A DNA stretch of 46,766 bases from an uncultured Propionibacteriaceae bacterium. Lineage in GTDB: Bacteria > Actinomycetota > Actinomycetes > Propionibacteriales > Propionibacteriaceae. The notes under the pieces were generated by a model, which made no database searches, had not been told where the DNA came from, and saw only the letters and a list, made by a program, of their open reading frames with translations. This document shows positions 16,969 to 25,568 of this stretch, piece after piece (position 1 is the stretch's first letter; every line of letters starts with the position of its first letter). The DNA is taken from assembly GCA_936924635.1 (NCBI GenBank), contig CAKZHP010000052.1, forward strand, positions 1 through 46,766. The letters are read 5' to 3'. Position numbers and translations under genes: made by a program.

Positions 16969-17781
16969 ATGACGAAGCGCACCCCCGGGCTGCCGGACAG
17001 ACCGCTGCCAGAGCTGGCGACGGTCAACCAGGAGCCCGCCGAGCCCACCTACCGGCGGCTCGCCTGGCTGGTCGGCAACGTGTCGCGGCTGCTCGGCCGG
17101 CGCGAGTGGCACGGCCAGGAGAAGGTTCCCCAGACCGGGGGCGTGCTGGTGGTGGCGAACCACACCTCCTACTACGACCCGCTGGCCATCGGCGAGTACC
17201 TGATCTGGTCGGGCCGTTGGCCCCGCTACCTGGGCAAGGTCGCCATCTTCCGGACACCCGGCCTGGGCTGGCTGGCGCGGGCCTGCGGCCAGATCCCCGT
17301 CGACCGCTTCACGGAGAAGGCCGTCGACGCGCTCCTGGCCGCCGAGGCAGCCCTGGACGAGGGCAAGTGCGTCGCCATGTATCCCGAGGGCACCCTCACC
17401 CACGATCCCGACGGCTGGCCGATGACCGCCAAGTCGGGAGCGGCGCGCCTGGCCCTCGAGACCGGGGTCCCCGTCGTGCCAGTGGCCTGCTGGGGTGCGC
17501 ACGACTTCATGCCGCCCCACCGCAAGGGCTTCCCGTTCGTCTTCAGCCGTCGTCACCGGTTCCAGGTGGCCTGCGGCGACCCGGTCTCGCTGGACGACCT
17601 CCGCGTTCAGCCGGTCACCGCCGAGGTGCTGGCCGAGGCCTCCACCCGGATCATGGACGCCATCACTGACCTGGTCGCGGGTCTGCGGGGCGTGCCGGCT
17701 CCCAGCGAGCGCTGGGACCGCAAGGTGGCGGCCCGCACGCCCGTACGCCGAGGGCAGACGGGCACCGAGCCGGTGGCCTGA
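16969..17781 (+). CDS. plsC: 1-acylglycerol-3-phosphate acyltransferase
   Basis: A 270-residue PlsC-family acyltransferase that adds the second acyl chain to make phosphatidic acid. Motif I is VANHTSYYDP (HxxxxD type), motif III MYPEGTLTHD and motif IV PVVPVACWG. A hydrophobic part near residues 95-110 (GLGWLARACGQIPVDRF) should touch the membrane. Start: the ATG behind AGAGGA, giving the sequence MTKRTPGLPD; a longer in-frame start would overlap the divergent gene. Usually gpsA lies next to it in actinobacteria; it does not here. Confidence 0.9.
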   Translation: MTKRTPGLPDRPLPELATVNQEPAEPTYRRLAWLVGNVSRLLGRREWHGQEKVPQTGGVLVVANHTSYYDPLAIGEYLIWSGRWPRYLGKVAIFRTPGLGWLARACGQIPVDRFTEKAVDALLAAEAALDEGKCVAMYPEGTLTHDPDGWPMTAKSGAARLALETGVPVVPVACWGAHDFMPPHRKGFPFVFSRRHRFQVACGDPVSLDDLRVQPVTAEVLAEASTRIMDAITDLVAGLRGVPAPSERWDRKVAARTPVRRGQTGTEPVA

Positions 17782-17800
17782 GGCCCCCGTCGTGACGCAC

Positions 17801-17806
17801 TAGGGT
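17801..17806 (+). promoter_or_regulatory. Candidate -10 box for ddl
   Basis: TAGGGT fits TAnnnT and leaves a UTR of about 22 nt that includes AAGGAG before the GTG of ddl. Confidence 0.4.
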
Positions 17807-17835
17807 GATCCCACCCTCGACTCAAGGAGCACTCT

Positions 17836-18948
17836 GTGGCGCGCGCCCATGTCCTGCTGGTCTTCGGCGGCGACTCCTCCGAGCACGCCGTGTCGTGCCT
17901 GACGGCAGCCGGGGTCCTCGCGGCGACGGACCGGGACCGGTTCGAGGTGACGTGCGTCGGCATCGCGCCTGGTGGGCGCTGGGTGCTGGTCGACGAGGCG
18001 ACGGTCCTCGCGTACGCGGTCGGTCCTGACGGCGCCCTGCCGCAGGTGACGCCCGAGCACCCCGACGCCGTGCTGCTGCGCACCCCGGCGGGCCTGGAGG
18101 TCGCCCGGCGTGACGCTGACGGCCTCGCAGCGCCGGTGGCCGTTGACGTGGCGTTCGCGCTGCTGCACGGCCCGTTCGGGGAGGACGGCACGGTCCAGGG
18201 GCTGTTCGAGATGATGGGCGTGCGCTACGTGGGGGCGGGAGTGCTCGCGAGCGCGGTGTGCCAGGACAAGATCGCCATGAAGCAGCTGCTGCTGGCCCAC
18301 GGGCTGGAGGTCGGCCCGTTCGTCGGCTTCGACGACCGGCGCTGGCGCGAGGAGCGGGACGCGGTGCTGCGCCAGGTCGACGAGCTGGCGTACCCCTTGT
18401 TCGTGAAGCCCAACCGGGGCGGCTCGTCGATCGGCATCACCCGGGTGACCGGACCGGAACAGCTGGTCGCGGCTGTCGAGCACGCGCGCGAGCACGACCC
18501 GGTGGTGATCGTGGAGCAGGGGCTGCTCGACGTGCGCGAGGTTGAGTGCGCCGTGCTGGGAGGCCGGGCCGGGGGCACCCCCAGGGCGTCACTGCCAGGC
18601 GAGGTCATCGTCCACGGCGAGGACAAGTTCTACGACTTCGAGACCAAGTACCTGCCCGGCCAGGGGGTCACCCTCGCGGCCCCGGCCGACCTCTCTCCCG
18701 AGCTGGTCGAGCGCGTGCAGGAGGTGGCCCGTGAGGCGTTCTCGGCGCTGGGCGTCGAGGGGCTGGCCCGGGTGGACACGTTCGTGCTGCCCTCGGGCGA
18801 GGTGGTGGTCAACGAGCTCAACACGATGCCGGGGTTCACCACGACCTCGATGTACCCGATCCTGTGGGGGATCTCCGGCCTCGACTACACCAGCCTCGTG
18901 ACCGAGCTGCTGGACCTGGCGCTGGCAAGGCCCGTCGGTCTTCGCTGA
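17836..18948 (+). CDS. ddl: D-alanine--D-alanine ligase
   Basis: A 370-residue ATP-grasp ligase making the D-Ala-D-Ala of peptidoglycan precursors. It has the N-terminal FGGDSSEHAVS, ATP-binding FVKPNRGGSSIGITRV, the omega-loop region EDKFYDFETKY whose tyrosine is typical of dipeptide (not D-Ala-D-Lac) ligases, and the metal-binding end VNELNTMPGFTTTSMYP. On this basis the product is the normal vancomycin-sensitive type. GTG start behind AAGGAG. The thiL gene follows after 52 nt; the DUF3515 gene often found between them in actinobacteria is absent. Confidence 0.95.
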   Translation: MARAHVLLVFGGDSSEHAVSCLTAAGVLAATDRDRFEVTCVGIAPGGRWVLVDEATVLAYAVGPDGALPQVTPEHPDAVLLRTPAGLEVARRDADGLAAPVAVDVAFALLHGPFGEDGTVQGLFEMMGVRYVGAGVLASAVCQDKIAMKQLLLAHGLEVGPFVGFDDRRWREERDAVLRQVDELAYPLFVKPNRGGSSIGITRVTGPEQLVAAVEHAREHDPVVIVEQGLLDVREVECAVLGGRAGGTPRASLPGEVIVHGEDKFYDFETKYLPGQGVTLAAPADLSPELVERVQEVAREAFSALGVEGLARVDTFVLPSGEVVVNELNTMPGFTTTSMYPILWGISGLDYTSLVTELLDLALARPVGLR

Positions 18949-18963
18949 GGCCGGCCCGGCCAG

Positions 18964-18979
18964 CCCCCGTGCCCGGGGG
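18964..18979 (+). terminator. Weak terminator candidate after ddl
   Basis: CCCCC and GGGGG with a six-base loop, sixteen bases after the ddl stop and just before the thiL -10 box. No T-run. Confidence 0.3.
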
Positions 18980-18988
18980 TGAGGCCGC

Positions 18989-18994
18989 TACGGT
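18989..18994 (+). promoter_or_regulatory. -10 box, leaderless thiL start
   Basis: TACGGT is followed by six bases (GAGGTC) and then ATG. The GAGG between could act as a very short-spaced ribosome site, but the geometry fits leaderless initiation better. Confidence 0.5.
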
Positions 18995-19000
18995 GAGGTC

Positions 19001-19954
19001 ATGCAGGTCACACCGGACACGGTCGGCTCGCTCGGCGAGTTCCCCCTGATCTCACGGATCACCACGGGCCTGCCGACGGCCCCGGCCGTACGCGTCGGGC
19101 CGGGCGACGACGGGGCGGTGTTCCTGCTCAACGGGTCGGGGGTCACCAGCGTCGACGTGCTGGTCGAGCACGTGCACTTCCGTCAGGACTGGATCCCCGC
19201 CGAGCGGCTGGGCCACCGCGCGGTCGGTGTGGCTGCCGCCGACATCGAGGCGATGGGGGCCAGCCAGGCGTTCGTGCTCGTCGGGCTGTCGCTGCCCCCG
19301 GAGACGCCGACCGCCTGGGTCGAGGACCTCAACCGGGGCATCCGCGACGAGTGCGAGCTGGCCGGTGCCGTGCTCGTAGGGGGCGACATCACCCGAGGCC
19401 GAGACATCACGATCTCGATGACCGTGGTGGGGGAGCTGCGGGGCCGTGACCCGGTGCTCCGTTCCGGCGCCCGGCCGGGCGATGTGGTCGCCGTGTGCGG
19501 CCGGCTGGGCTGGGCCGCCGGCGGGCTCGCCGTGCTCAGCCGCGGGTTCCGGTCGCCGCGGGCGCTCGTCGAGGCCTACCAGGCGCCCCAGGTCCCGTAC
19601 GGGGCCGGGGCCGAGGCACAGGAGGCGGGTGCGACCGCCATGTGCGACGTCAGCGACGGGCTGCTGGCCGACCTGGGTCACATCGCCCTCGCCTCCGGGG
19701 TGAGCATCGACATCGACACCGAGCGTCTCGACGTGCCCGACCCGCTGCGGGCGGTGTCCGCCGCCACCGGCAAGGACCCGCTGGGGTTCGTGCTCACCGG
19801 CGGGGAGGACCATGCGCTGGTCGCCACCTTCCCGCTCGGCCAGGTACCGGTCGAGTGGGACGTCATCGGCCAGGTGGCCGGGGGAGAGCCCGGGGTGCTC
19901 GTCGACGGGGCCGCGTACGACGGGGCGGGCGGCTGGGACCACTTCGCGCGCTGA
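19001..19954 (+). CDS. thiL: Thiamine-monophosphate kinase
   Basis: A 317-residue kinase that phosphorylates thiamine monophosphate to the active diphosphate. Typical sequence: VGPGDDGAVF near residue 30, SVDVLVEHVHFR, GVAAADIEAMGA, VGGDITRG, and in the C-terminal half CDVSDGLLADLGHIA and LTGGEDHALVATF. The domain order is that of the PurM-like ThiL family, full length. Start ATG by conserved N-terminus and -10 spacing. Confidence 0.95.
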   Translation: MQVTPDTVGSLGEFPLISRITTGLPTAPAVRVGPGDDGAVFLLNGSGVTSVDVLVEHVHFRQDWIPAERLGHRAVGVAAADIEAMGASQAFVLVGLSLPPETPTAWVEDLNRGIRDECELAGAVLVGGDITRGRDITISMTVVGELRGRDPVLRSGARPGDVVAVCGRLGWAAGGLAVLSRGFRSPRALVEAYQAPQVPYGAGAEAQEAGATAMCDVSDGLLADLGHIALASGVSIDIDTERLDVPDPLRAVSAATGKDPLGFVLTGGEDHALVATFPLGQVPVEWDVIGQVAGGEPGVLVDGAAYDGAGGWDHFAR

Positions 19955-19990
19955 CCGGCGCGGGTCCCCGGCCGTGAGGGTGCCGTGTCC

Positions 19991-19996
19991 TAGGGT
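19991..19996 (+). promoter_or_regulatory. -10 box, leaderless ftsK start
   Basis: TAGGGT lies eight bases before the ATG of ftsK, and no ribosome site is present between them. Confidence 0.5.
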
Positions 19997-20004
19997 CGGC
20001 TCTC

Positions 20005-22533
20005 ATGGCGACCCGTGCACCTTCCCCGCCGCGGTCCCGCAGCTCGGCTCCGTCGTCGCGGAGCGGTTCGTCGCGGCCCACGGGGACCAAGAAGACCGGC
20101 GGTACGAGCTCACGCACGCGTGCTCCTGAGCCCACGGGCCCCGGGTTCTTCGAGACCATCGGCCGGGGGGTGGCCGCCGTCTGGCGGGGTCTCGCACGCG
20201 GCCTCGGTGGTCTGGTGCGGGGTCTCGGTCACGGTGCCCGGGACCTCGACCCGGGGTTACGGCGCGACGGGTGGGGGATGCTCTGGCTCTCGCTCGCGAT
20301 CGTGGTCGTGGCGGTGTTCTGGTTCAACCTGCCCGGTCCGGTCGGCACGTACGCGCGGCTGGCCCTGTCCACGGTGTTCGGCATCGCCGCGTACGCCACC
20401 CCGCTGGCTCTCGCCGCGATGGCCTGGCGCACCCTGCGCCACCCGGAGAACAACGGGCCGTGGGGCCGCCAGGTCGTCGGCTGGGGCCTGCTGCTCTCCG
20501 GCGTGCTCGGCATCGTGAGCATCGCCCGGCGGGTCCCGCGGCCCAGCGACATGGACGCGGTGCGCCGCGCCGGGGGGATCCTCGGCTACCTCTCCTCCTC
20601 GTTCGTCGCCGACCTGCTGACCGTCTGGGTGGCCGCGCCCATCCTGGTGCTGGTCGCCCTGTTCGGCCTGCTGGTGGTGATCGGCCGCCCGATCAGCGAG
20701 ATCGTCGACGGCGCCCGTGACCTGGTCGGCCGCGCCCGGCACCGGGGTGACGACCACGAAGAGCTCGAGTACGGCGTCGACGAGGCGTACGACACCCCCC
20801 TCGTGAAGGACCGCGACGACCAGGACGAGAGCCCCGAGCCGGAGGAGGAGCCGGCCCCGGCTCCTGCCGCCCGGCCTCGGAAGGGCTCTCACGCGGTCTC
20901 GGCCGAGTCGTCCGAGGACGGCCCGGAGGACCGTCCCGAGAAGCCGGTCACGGCAGGCCTGCCGCCGGCGCGCCCGGAGCCTGTCGCGGAGCCCGAGCCG
21001 GCAGAGCTCCCTGCCCCGGTGTTCACCGGCGGGCCCCTCCGCTCGGAGCAGCAGATGCTGTCCGGCGACGTCGTCTACCACCTGCCCGACCCCGCCCTGC
21101 TCAAGCCGGGCAGCGTGCCCAAGACCCGCACCCAGGCCTCCGACGCCATCGTCGGCAGCCTCACCGAGGTGCTGCGCCAGTTCGACATCGACGCGCAGGT
21201 CACCGGCTACACCCGTGGCCCGACGGTGACCCGGTACGAGGTGGAGCTCGGCCAGGCCGTCAAGGTCGAGAAGGTCACCGCGCTCAGCAAGAACATCGCG
21301 TACGCGGTCGCCTCGCCCGACGTGCGGATCCTGTCGCCGATCCCCGGCAAGTCGGCCATCGGCATCGAGATCCCCAACCGGGACAAGGAGGTGGTCTCCC
21401 TCGGAGACGTGCTCCGCAGCCCCGTCGCGCGCAACGACCACCACCCGATGACCGTGGGCCTGGGCAAGGACGTCGAGGGCGGCTTCGTCGTCGCCAACAT
21501 GGCCAAGATGCCCCACCTGCTGGTCGCCGGCGCCACCGGCTCGGGCAAGTCGAGCTTCGTGAACTCGCTGATCACCTCGATCCTCATGCGGTCCACGCCC
21601 GACGAGGTGCGGATGCTGCTGGTCGACCCGAAGCGGGTAGAGCTGAACGCGTACGAGGGCATCCCGCACCTGGTCACGCCCATCATCACGAACCCGAAGA
21701 AGGCGGCCGACGCGCTGCAGTGGGTGGTGCGGGAGATGGACCAGCGCTACGACGACCTGGCCGCGTTCGGGTTCCGGCACGTCGACGACTTCAACAAGGC
21801 CGTACGTGCCGGGCAGGTCGAGCCTCTGCCCGGGACGGAGCGGAAGCTCGAGCCCTACCCGTACCTGCTCGTGATCGTCGACGAGCTGGCCGACCTGATG
21901 ATGGTGGCCCCGCGCGACGTCGAGGACTCGATCGTGCGCATCACGCAGCTCGCCCGGGCCGCCGGCATCCACCTGGTGCTGGCAACGCAGCGCCCCTCGA
22001 CCGACGTGGTCACCGGCCTCATCAAGGCCAACGTGCCGTCACGGCTGGCGTTCGCGACCAGCTCGATGACCGACTCCCGCGTCATCCTCGACCAGCCCGG
22101 CGCCGAGAAGCTGGTCGGCCAGGGCGATGGCCTGTTCCTGCCGATGGGTGCCGGCAAGCCGGTCCGCGTCCAGGGCGCCTGGGTCACCGAGCAGGAGATC
22201 CGTCAGGTGGTGGCCCACGCCCAGGGGCAGCTGCAGCCGCAGTACCGCGAGGACGTCGCCGCTCCCGCGGAGTCGGCGGCGAAGGTGGCCGAGGACATCG
22301 GCGACGACCTGGACCTGGTGATCGAGGCCGCGCAGCTGGTGGTCAACCTCCAGCTCGGCTCGACCTCCATGCTGCAGCGCAAGCTGCGGGTGGGGTTCGC
22401 GAAGGCCGGGCGGCTCATGGACATCCTGGAGACCCGCGGCGTCGTCGGGCACTCGGAGGGCTCGAAGCCCCGCGAGGTGCTCGTGAAGCCCGCCGAGCTG
22501 GAAGAGGTGCTGGCAAACCTGGCGCTCGGATGA
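20005..22533 (+). CDS. ftsK: DNA translocase FtsK/SpoIIIE
   Basis: An 842-residue chromosome-pumping motor acting at the division septum. Residues 1-45 are a Ser/Arg-rich tail. About four membrane helices follow between 90 and 240 (for example MLWLSLAIVVVAVFWFNL). An acidic, Pro-rich linker covers 250-350. The motor has Walker A GATGSGKSSF near residue 510 and Walker B LLVIVDELADLMM. The winged-helix gamma domain that reads KOPS-like DNA is at about 765-842 (GSTSMLQRKLRVGFAKAGRLMD). Size is ordinary for actinobacteria. The membrane helices are needed for septal anchoring. Confidence 0.96.
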   Translation: MATRAPSPPRSRSSAPSSRSGSSRPTGTKKTGGTSSRTRAPEPTGPGFFETIGRGVAAVWRGLARGLGGLVRGLGHGARDLDPGLRRDGWGMLWLSLAIVVVAVFWFNLPGPVGTYARLALSTVFGIAAYATPLALAAMAWRTLRHPENNGPWGRQVVGWGLLLSGVLGIVSIARRVPRPSDMDAVRRAGGILGYLSSSFVADLLTVWVAAPILVLVALFGLLVVIGRPISEIVDGARDLVGRARHRGDDHEELEYGVDEAYDTPLVKDRDDQDESPEPEEEPAPAPAARPRKGSHAVSAESSEDGPEDRPEKPVTAGLPPARPEPVAEPEPAELPAPVFTGGPLRSEQQMLSGDVVYHLPDPALLKPGSVPKTRTQASDAIVGSLTEVLRQFDIDAQVTGYTRGPTVTRYEVELGQAVKVEKVTALSKNIAYAVASPDVRILSPIPGKSAIGIEIPNRDKEVVSLGDVLRSPVARNDHHPMTVGLGKDVEGGFVVANMAKMPHLLVAGATGSGKSSFVNSLITSILMRSTPDEVRMLLVDPKRVELNAYEGIPHLVTPIITNPKKAADALQWVVREMDQRYDDLAAFGFRHVDDFNKAVRAGQVEPLPGTERKLEPYPYLLVIVDELADLMMVAPRDVEDSIVRITQLARAAGIHLVLATQRPSTDVVTGLIKANVPSRLAFATSSMTDSRVILDQPGAEKLVGQGDGLFLPMGAGKPVRVQGAWVTEQEIRQVVAHAQGQLQPQYREDVAAPAESAAKVAEDIGDDLDLVIEAAQLVVNLQLGSTSMLQRKLRVGFAKAGRLMDILETRGVVGHSEGSKPREVLVKPAELEEVLANLALG

Positions 22534-22553
22534 CCTGCTGACCCCCTGACCGC

Positions 22554-22559
22554 TAGGTT
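22554..22559 (+). promoter_or_regulatory. -10 box, leaderless start of the toxin cassette
   Basis: TAGGTT is followed by seven bases and the GTG of the first cassette gene. The box would start one mRNA for the three overlapping genes. Confidence 0.5.
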
Positions 22560-22566
22560 CGTCGCC

Positions 22567-23151
22567 GTGAGCCAGATGAGTCAGGTGCTGAGCCGGTTGC
22601 GTGCCAACGCGGACGCCTACCTGGCGGAGGCGGCCGCCATGAGCGCGGCCGACAGGGCGGGTGCGGCCGCGGGGGTGACGCCCACCGCGGTGGTGACGGT
22701 CGACGGGTCGGGCCGGATGATCCTGGTGGAGATCGTGGGGAGCACGCAGTCTCCCGACCGGTGGGCGATGGACGTGCAGCAGGCCTACCAGGAGGCGCTG
22801 GCGCTTCGGGTGCCCACGGTGGCTCGGCCTCTGGTCCCCGGCGTCGTCACGGCTCCGCCGCCGGAGATGTCTGACGACATCGTGACCGCGCCCGTGCGGG
22901 AGCGCGGCGAGGCGCTGCTCGAGGCGGCGTCCCGGCTCGCCGGGGAGGTGCCTGACCAGACGGCCGACGCGACGGTGGAGGGCATCACCGTCACGGTGAA
23001 CGGGATGGGGCTGATGGTGGGGGTGCGGATCAGCGACGCCGAGCTGCAGGGCCCGGCCGGCGACCAGGAGACGCACCTGCTGGCTGCGTACGAGGCAGCC
23101 CGGTCGGAGATGGACCGTCAGATCACCCAGTCACTGGAGGCCGGAGCATGA
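22567..23151 (+). CDS. YbaB/EbfC-like protein of type VII cargo loci
   Basis: A 194-residue protein with two similar halves: strand segments VVTVDGSGRMILVEIVGS (about 38-55) and ITVTVNGMGLMVGVRIS (about 140-156), each flanked by helices, as in YbaB/EbfC nucleoid proteins. Double or extended YbaB-like proteins occur beside secreted cargo genes of type VII systems (the ESX-1 protein EspL belongs to this family). The role there is probably cargo stabilisation rather than DNA binding. GTG start with a -10 seven bases upstream. The stop overlaps the next ATG by 4 nt (ATGA). Confidence 0.7.
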   Translation: MSQMSQVLSRLRANADAYLAEAAAMSAADRAGAAAGVTPTAVVTVDGSGRMILVEIVGSTQSPDRWAMDVQQAYQEALALRVPTVARPLVPGVVTAPPPEMSDDIVTAPVRERGEALLEAASRLAGEVPDQTADATVEGITVTVNGMGLMVGVRISDAELQGPAGDQETHLLAAYEAARSEMDRQITQSLEAGA

Positions 23152-23450
23152 GCTCGTTCGAGGTGATGCCGTCGCTCCTGGCGGCGGGGGCGAGCAGCGT
23201 ACGCCCCGCGGCTGGAGCTCTGTCGGGGACGCAGATCGCCGAGCCGGACCCCGCGATGTACGGACCGTTCGTGGGGAGCGCCGCCGCCGACTGCGAGCCG
23301 TCGACGACCCAGTCGTTCAACGAGCTGCTGAAGGCCCTCGGCGGCCTGGTCGGCGATGTGGCCGACCGGCTCGACACGTCGAGCCGCTGCTACCTCGATG
23401 CTGAGAAGGGCAACACCGCCCTCGCCTCGCGCATCGGAGGGCTGCTGTGA
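23148..23450 (+). CDS. EspC-like (DUF2580-type) small type VII protein
   Basis: A 100-residue, mostly helical protein with a small-residue-rich start (MSSFEVMPSLLAAGASSVRP), a central loop and a second long helix (SFNELLKALGGLVGDVADRLDTSSRCYLDAE). Length and hairpin shape resemble the EspC/DUF2580 group of ESX-associated proteins, which are exported or act as partners of a larger cargo. No WXG motif. It overlaps its neighbours by 4 nt on both sides, so it is almost certainly made with the large protein that follows. Family assignment is by pattern only. Confidence 0.6.
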   Translation: MSSFEVMPSLLAAGASSVRPAAGALSGTQIAEPDPAMYGPFVGSAAADCEPSTTQSFNELLKALGGLVGDVADRLDTSSRCYLDAEKGNTALASRIGGLL

Positions 23451-25195
23451 GCGTCGGCAGCGGCAGCATCACCGCCGCCTCCGCGCTCCTGGCCAACAAT
23501 CCCGCCCCGGCCGCGCAGGCGAGCGTGGCCTCCATCGCCGGGGGCCTGACGGGTGCTGGCGGCTCGGCGATCATCGATGTGGTCGTCAACACGTCCGGCT
23601 ATCTGGTGGCGGGGACCATCCAGCCGTTCGCCGGCTGGATCAGGCAGGCGCTAGGCACGTTCCAAGAGCTGCTGACCTCGCTCACAGGCGACTCTTCGGC
23701 GATCCTCGGGCACGCTGCACACCTGTCCGACGCGGCGAGCCGGGTGGAGGCACAGATCGCCCAGGTCGAAGGGGGCAGCCGTCAGGCCGGGGGCTGCTGG
23801 TCCGGGCAGGCTGCGTCGGCGTTCGGCATCACTGCGGACGCGACGATCGCCTGTCTCGGCTCGACCGCCGGGGTGCTCCGCTTCGCCTCTGACGGGCACC
23901 TGACGCTCATGGGTCAGCTGGCTGACTGCAAGTCCGGCGTGGTCACCGTGGTCAGTCAGCTCGGCACAGACCTCTGCGCCGCCGTCGGCCGGTTCTTGGC
24001 GCAGATGGGCCTGACCGTCGCCGGTGGAGTCGTCTACATCGCGGCCAGCACCGTGGCGGGCGGCGTCAAGGGGGCCGTGAAGGGCACGGTCAAGGGGCTG
24101 GTCCACGGTGGCCCGGTGGGCGCCGTGAAGGGGTTCTTCACCGGCGGGGCCCACGGCGCAGCAGAGTCGGCGGCGGAGTCTGCAGAGCGTGTGAAGCAAG
24201 CCCTGCAGGCGGCCTTCGCGAACTTCGTGCGCTGGGCCGCCAACCACGTCTCGACGGTGATGGACCAGGTCTACACGTTCGTGGAGGAGCGCGTACGACC
24301 CATGGTGGCTGTCATCGGTCAGATGAGCGGCGCTGGCGTACGGGCGCACCGGGCAGCCTCGCTGCTGCGCGGTCAGGGCGATCCTGGGGCCGACACCGAC
24401 CGTCCCGCCGGCGGCACGTACGCGGCCGTCACGCAGGGCCGCGATGCGCAGGGCCGCGACGACGAGATCATCACCCTCAACCAGGCCGTCGGTGACCCCT
24501 CGGCTCAGCTCCCTCCCGGGTACGAGCGGGTGACGGATGCGGAGCTCACGGCCCTGGGCCTCGACCGCTCCATGCTGCTCGACAAGAACGGCTTCATCGC
24601 CGACGTGTTCCGCACCCCCGAGGGCGGCTACGTGGTGGCGTTCGGTGGCACCACGGTCGGCCCGGGAGGCGCGATGCCCGACGTGTACGAAGACGCGGTC
24701 GGCGGCACCACGGTGTCGCCGCAGACACGCCAGGTGCTGGCCATCACCGAGGCCCTGGAGCGAAGCGGTCACAGTGACCAGGTGGCCTACACGGGGCACT
24801 CTCTGGGCGGCCGTCTCGCCGGCGAGGCGGCCCTGGCGACGGGCAGCTCGGCCATCACGTACAACGCTGCAGGTGTCAGCCCCGCCACGGTCGACTACAT
24901 CGCGAACCGCAACGGGGTGGACCGGGAGACCCTGCTGCAGCAGGCCAACGACGGGCAGGTCCGTCGCTACTACACCGGCGACGACCCCCTGACGGCAGCC
25001 CAGGAGCGGTTCCGAGGCACCCAGGAGCGGATGCCCGACGCCGTCGGTTCACCCATCCAGCTCTCGCCGAACGCCCCGGGAGACCCGACCGTTGATCCGT
25101 TCAAGGACATGGACCCGTACAAGGAGGGCCACTTCCTGGACCGTGTCGACGAGGCGTGGAAGGACCGCTACACGACGGATGGTCGCCCCAAGTAG
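23447..25195 (+). CDS. Putative type VII-secreted lipase toxin
   Basis: A 582-residue protein not recognised as a named gene. Residues 1-180 form a helical WXG-like region with a WSG turn at Trp118 (GGCWSGQAASAF). Residues 184-250 are Gly/Ala/Lys-rich and hydrophobic (GGVVYIAASTVAGG), suited to membrane contact. Residues 340-582 look like a class 3 lipase fold: the nucleophile elbow YTGHSLGGRLAGE gives Ser452, Asp512 or Asp513 is the likely acid (YYTGDDPLT) and His562 (KEGHFLDRVDE) the base. There is no signal peptide. Together with the two small upstream partners this looks like an exported phospholipase or lipase effector. No secretion ATPase (EccC) is in the window. Confidence 0.65.
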   Translation: MSVGSGSITAASALLANNPAPAAQASVASIAGGLTGAGGSAIIDVVVNTSGYLVAGTIQPFAGWIRQALGTFQELLTSLTGDSSAILGHAAHLSDAASRVEAQIAQVEGGSRQAGGCWSGQAASAFGITADATIACLGSTAGVLRFASDGHLTLMGQLADCKSGVVTVVSQLGTDLCAAVGRFLAQMGLTVAGGVVYIAASTVAGGVKGAVKGTVKGLVHGGPVGAVKGFFTGGAHGAAESAAESAERVKQALQAAFANFVRWAANHVSTVMDQVYTFVEERVRPMVAVIGQMSGAGVRAHRAASLLRGQGDPGADTDRPAGGTYAAVTQGRDAQGRDDEIITLNQAVGDPSAQLPPGYERVTDAELTALGLDRSMLLDKNGFIADVFRTPEGGYVVAFGGTTVGPGGAMPDVYEDAVGGTTVSPQTRQVLAITEALERSGHSDQVAYTGHSLGGRLAGEAALATGSSAITYNAAGVSPATVDYIANRNGVDRETLLQQANDGQVRRYYTGDDPLTAAQERFRGTQERMPDAVGSPIQLSPNAPGDPTVDPFKDMDPYKEGHFLDRVDEAWKDRYTTDGRPK

Positions 25196-25202
25196 GAGTG
25201 CC

Positions 25203-25208
25203 TAGGCT
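25203..25208 (+). promoter_or_regulatory. -10 box, leaderless start
   Basis: TAGGCT lies six bases before the GTG at 25215, immediately after the lipase gene. It suggests the following small gene has its own promoter. Confidence 0.4.
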
Positions 25209-25214
25209 GGGGTG

Positions 25215-25565
25215 GTGACCACCTTCGACCACATCCGCCCCAGCGACGGTGAGCGCGTCGGCACGATCGAGATCACCGACGACGGTCTGTTCGTCCCGTA
25301 CGACCTGCTGGGGCGCCGGCAGGGCGAGCCGGGGGACCTCGACGTGGCGGAGGCGGTCCTCGACGAGATCGGGCTCCGGTCACTGGCAGAGTCGTGGGTG
25401 CTGCGCACCGACGGCGAGGCCGATCTGGATGTACGGATCGTGGAGGTCCACCCCGACCACCTCGTGGTGGCCCCGTTGGCCACCGACGACAACGTGGCGC
25501 TGGCGGTCGACCTGACCCGGCGCACCCGGCTCCCGCTGCCGACCGACCGGCTCACCGAGCGCTGA
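25215..25565 (+). CDS. Conserved hypothetical protein after lipase gene
   Basis: A 116-residue soluble protein with sequence FDHIRPSDGERVGTIEITDD near the start and acidic composition. Its position directly after a toxin gene suggests an immunity protein. However, the sequence pattern (H-x-RPSDGE, VGxxEITDDGLFVPYDLLGR) resembles a conserved actinobacterial family found away from such cassettes, and it appears to have its own promoter. It has no signal peptide or lipobox, which an antidote to a membrane-acting lipase would often have. The start is set at the second of two adjacent GTG codons by the -10 spacing. Its stop is four bases from the convergent azlD stop. Confidence 0.7.
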   Translation: MTTFDHIRPSDGERVGTIEITDDGLFVPYDLLGRRQGEPGDLDVAEAVLDEIGLRSLAESWVLRTDGEADLDVRIVEVHPDHLVVAPLATDDNVALAVDLTRRTRLPLPTDRLTER

Positions 25566-25568
25566 TCG

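Noticed and set aside
20257..21972. Minus-strand open frame of 571 codons opposite ftsK
   Set aside because: Antisense shadow with His/Asp/Gly-rich composition; the plus strand encodes a complete FtsK.
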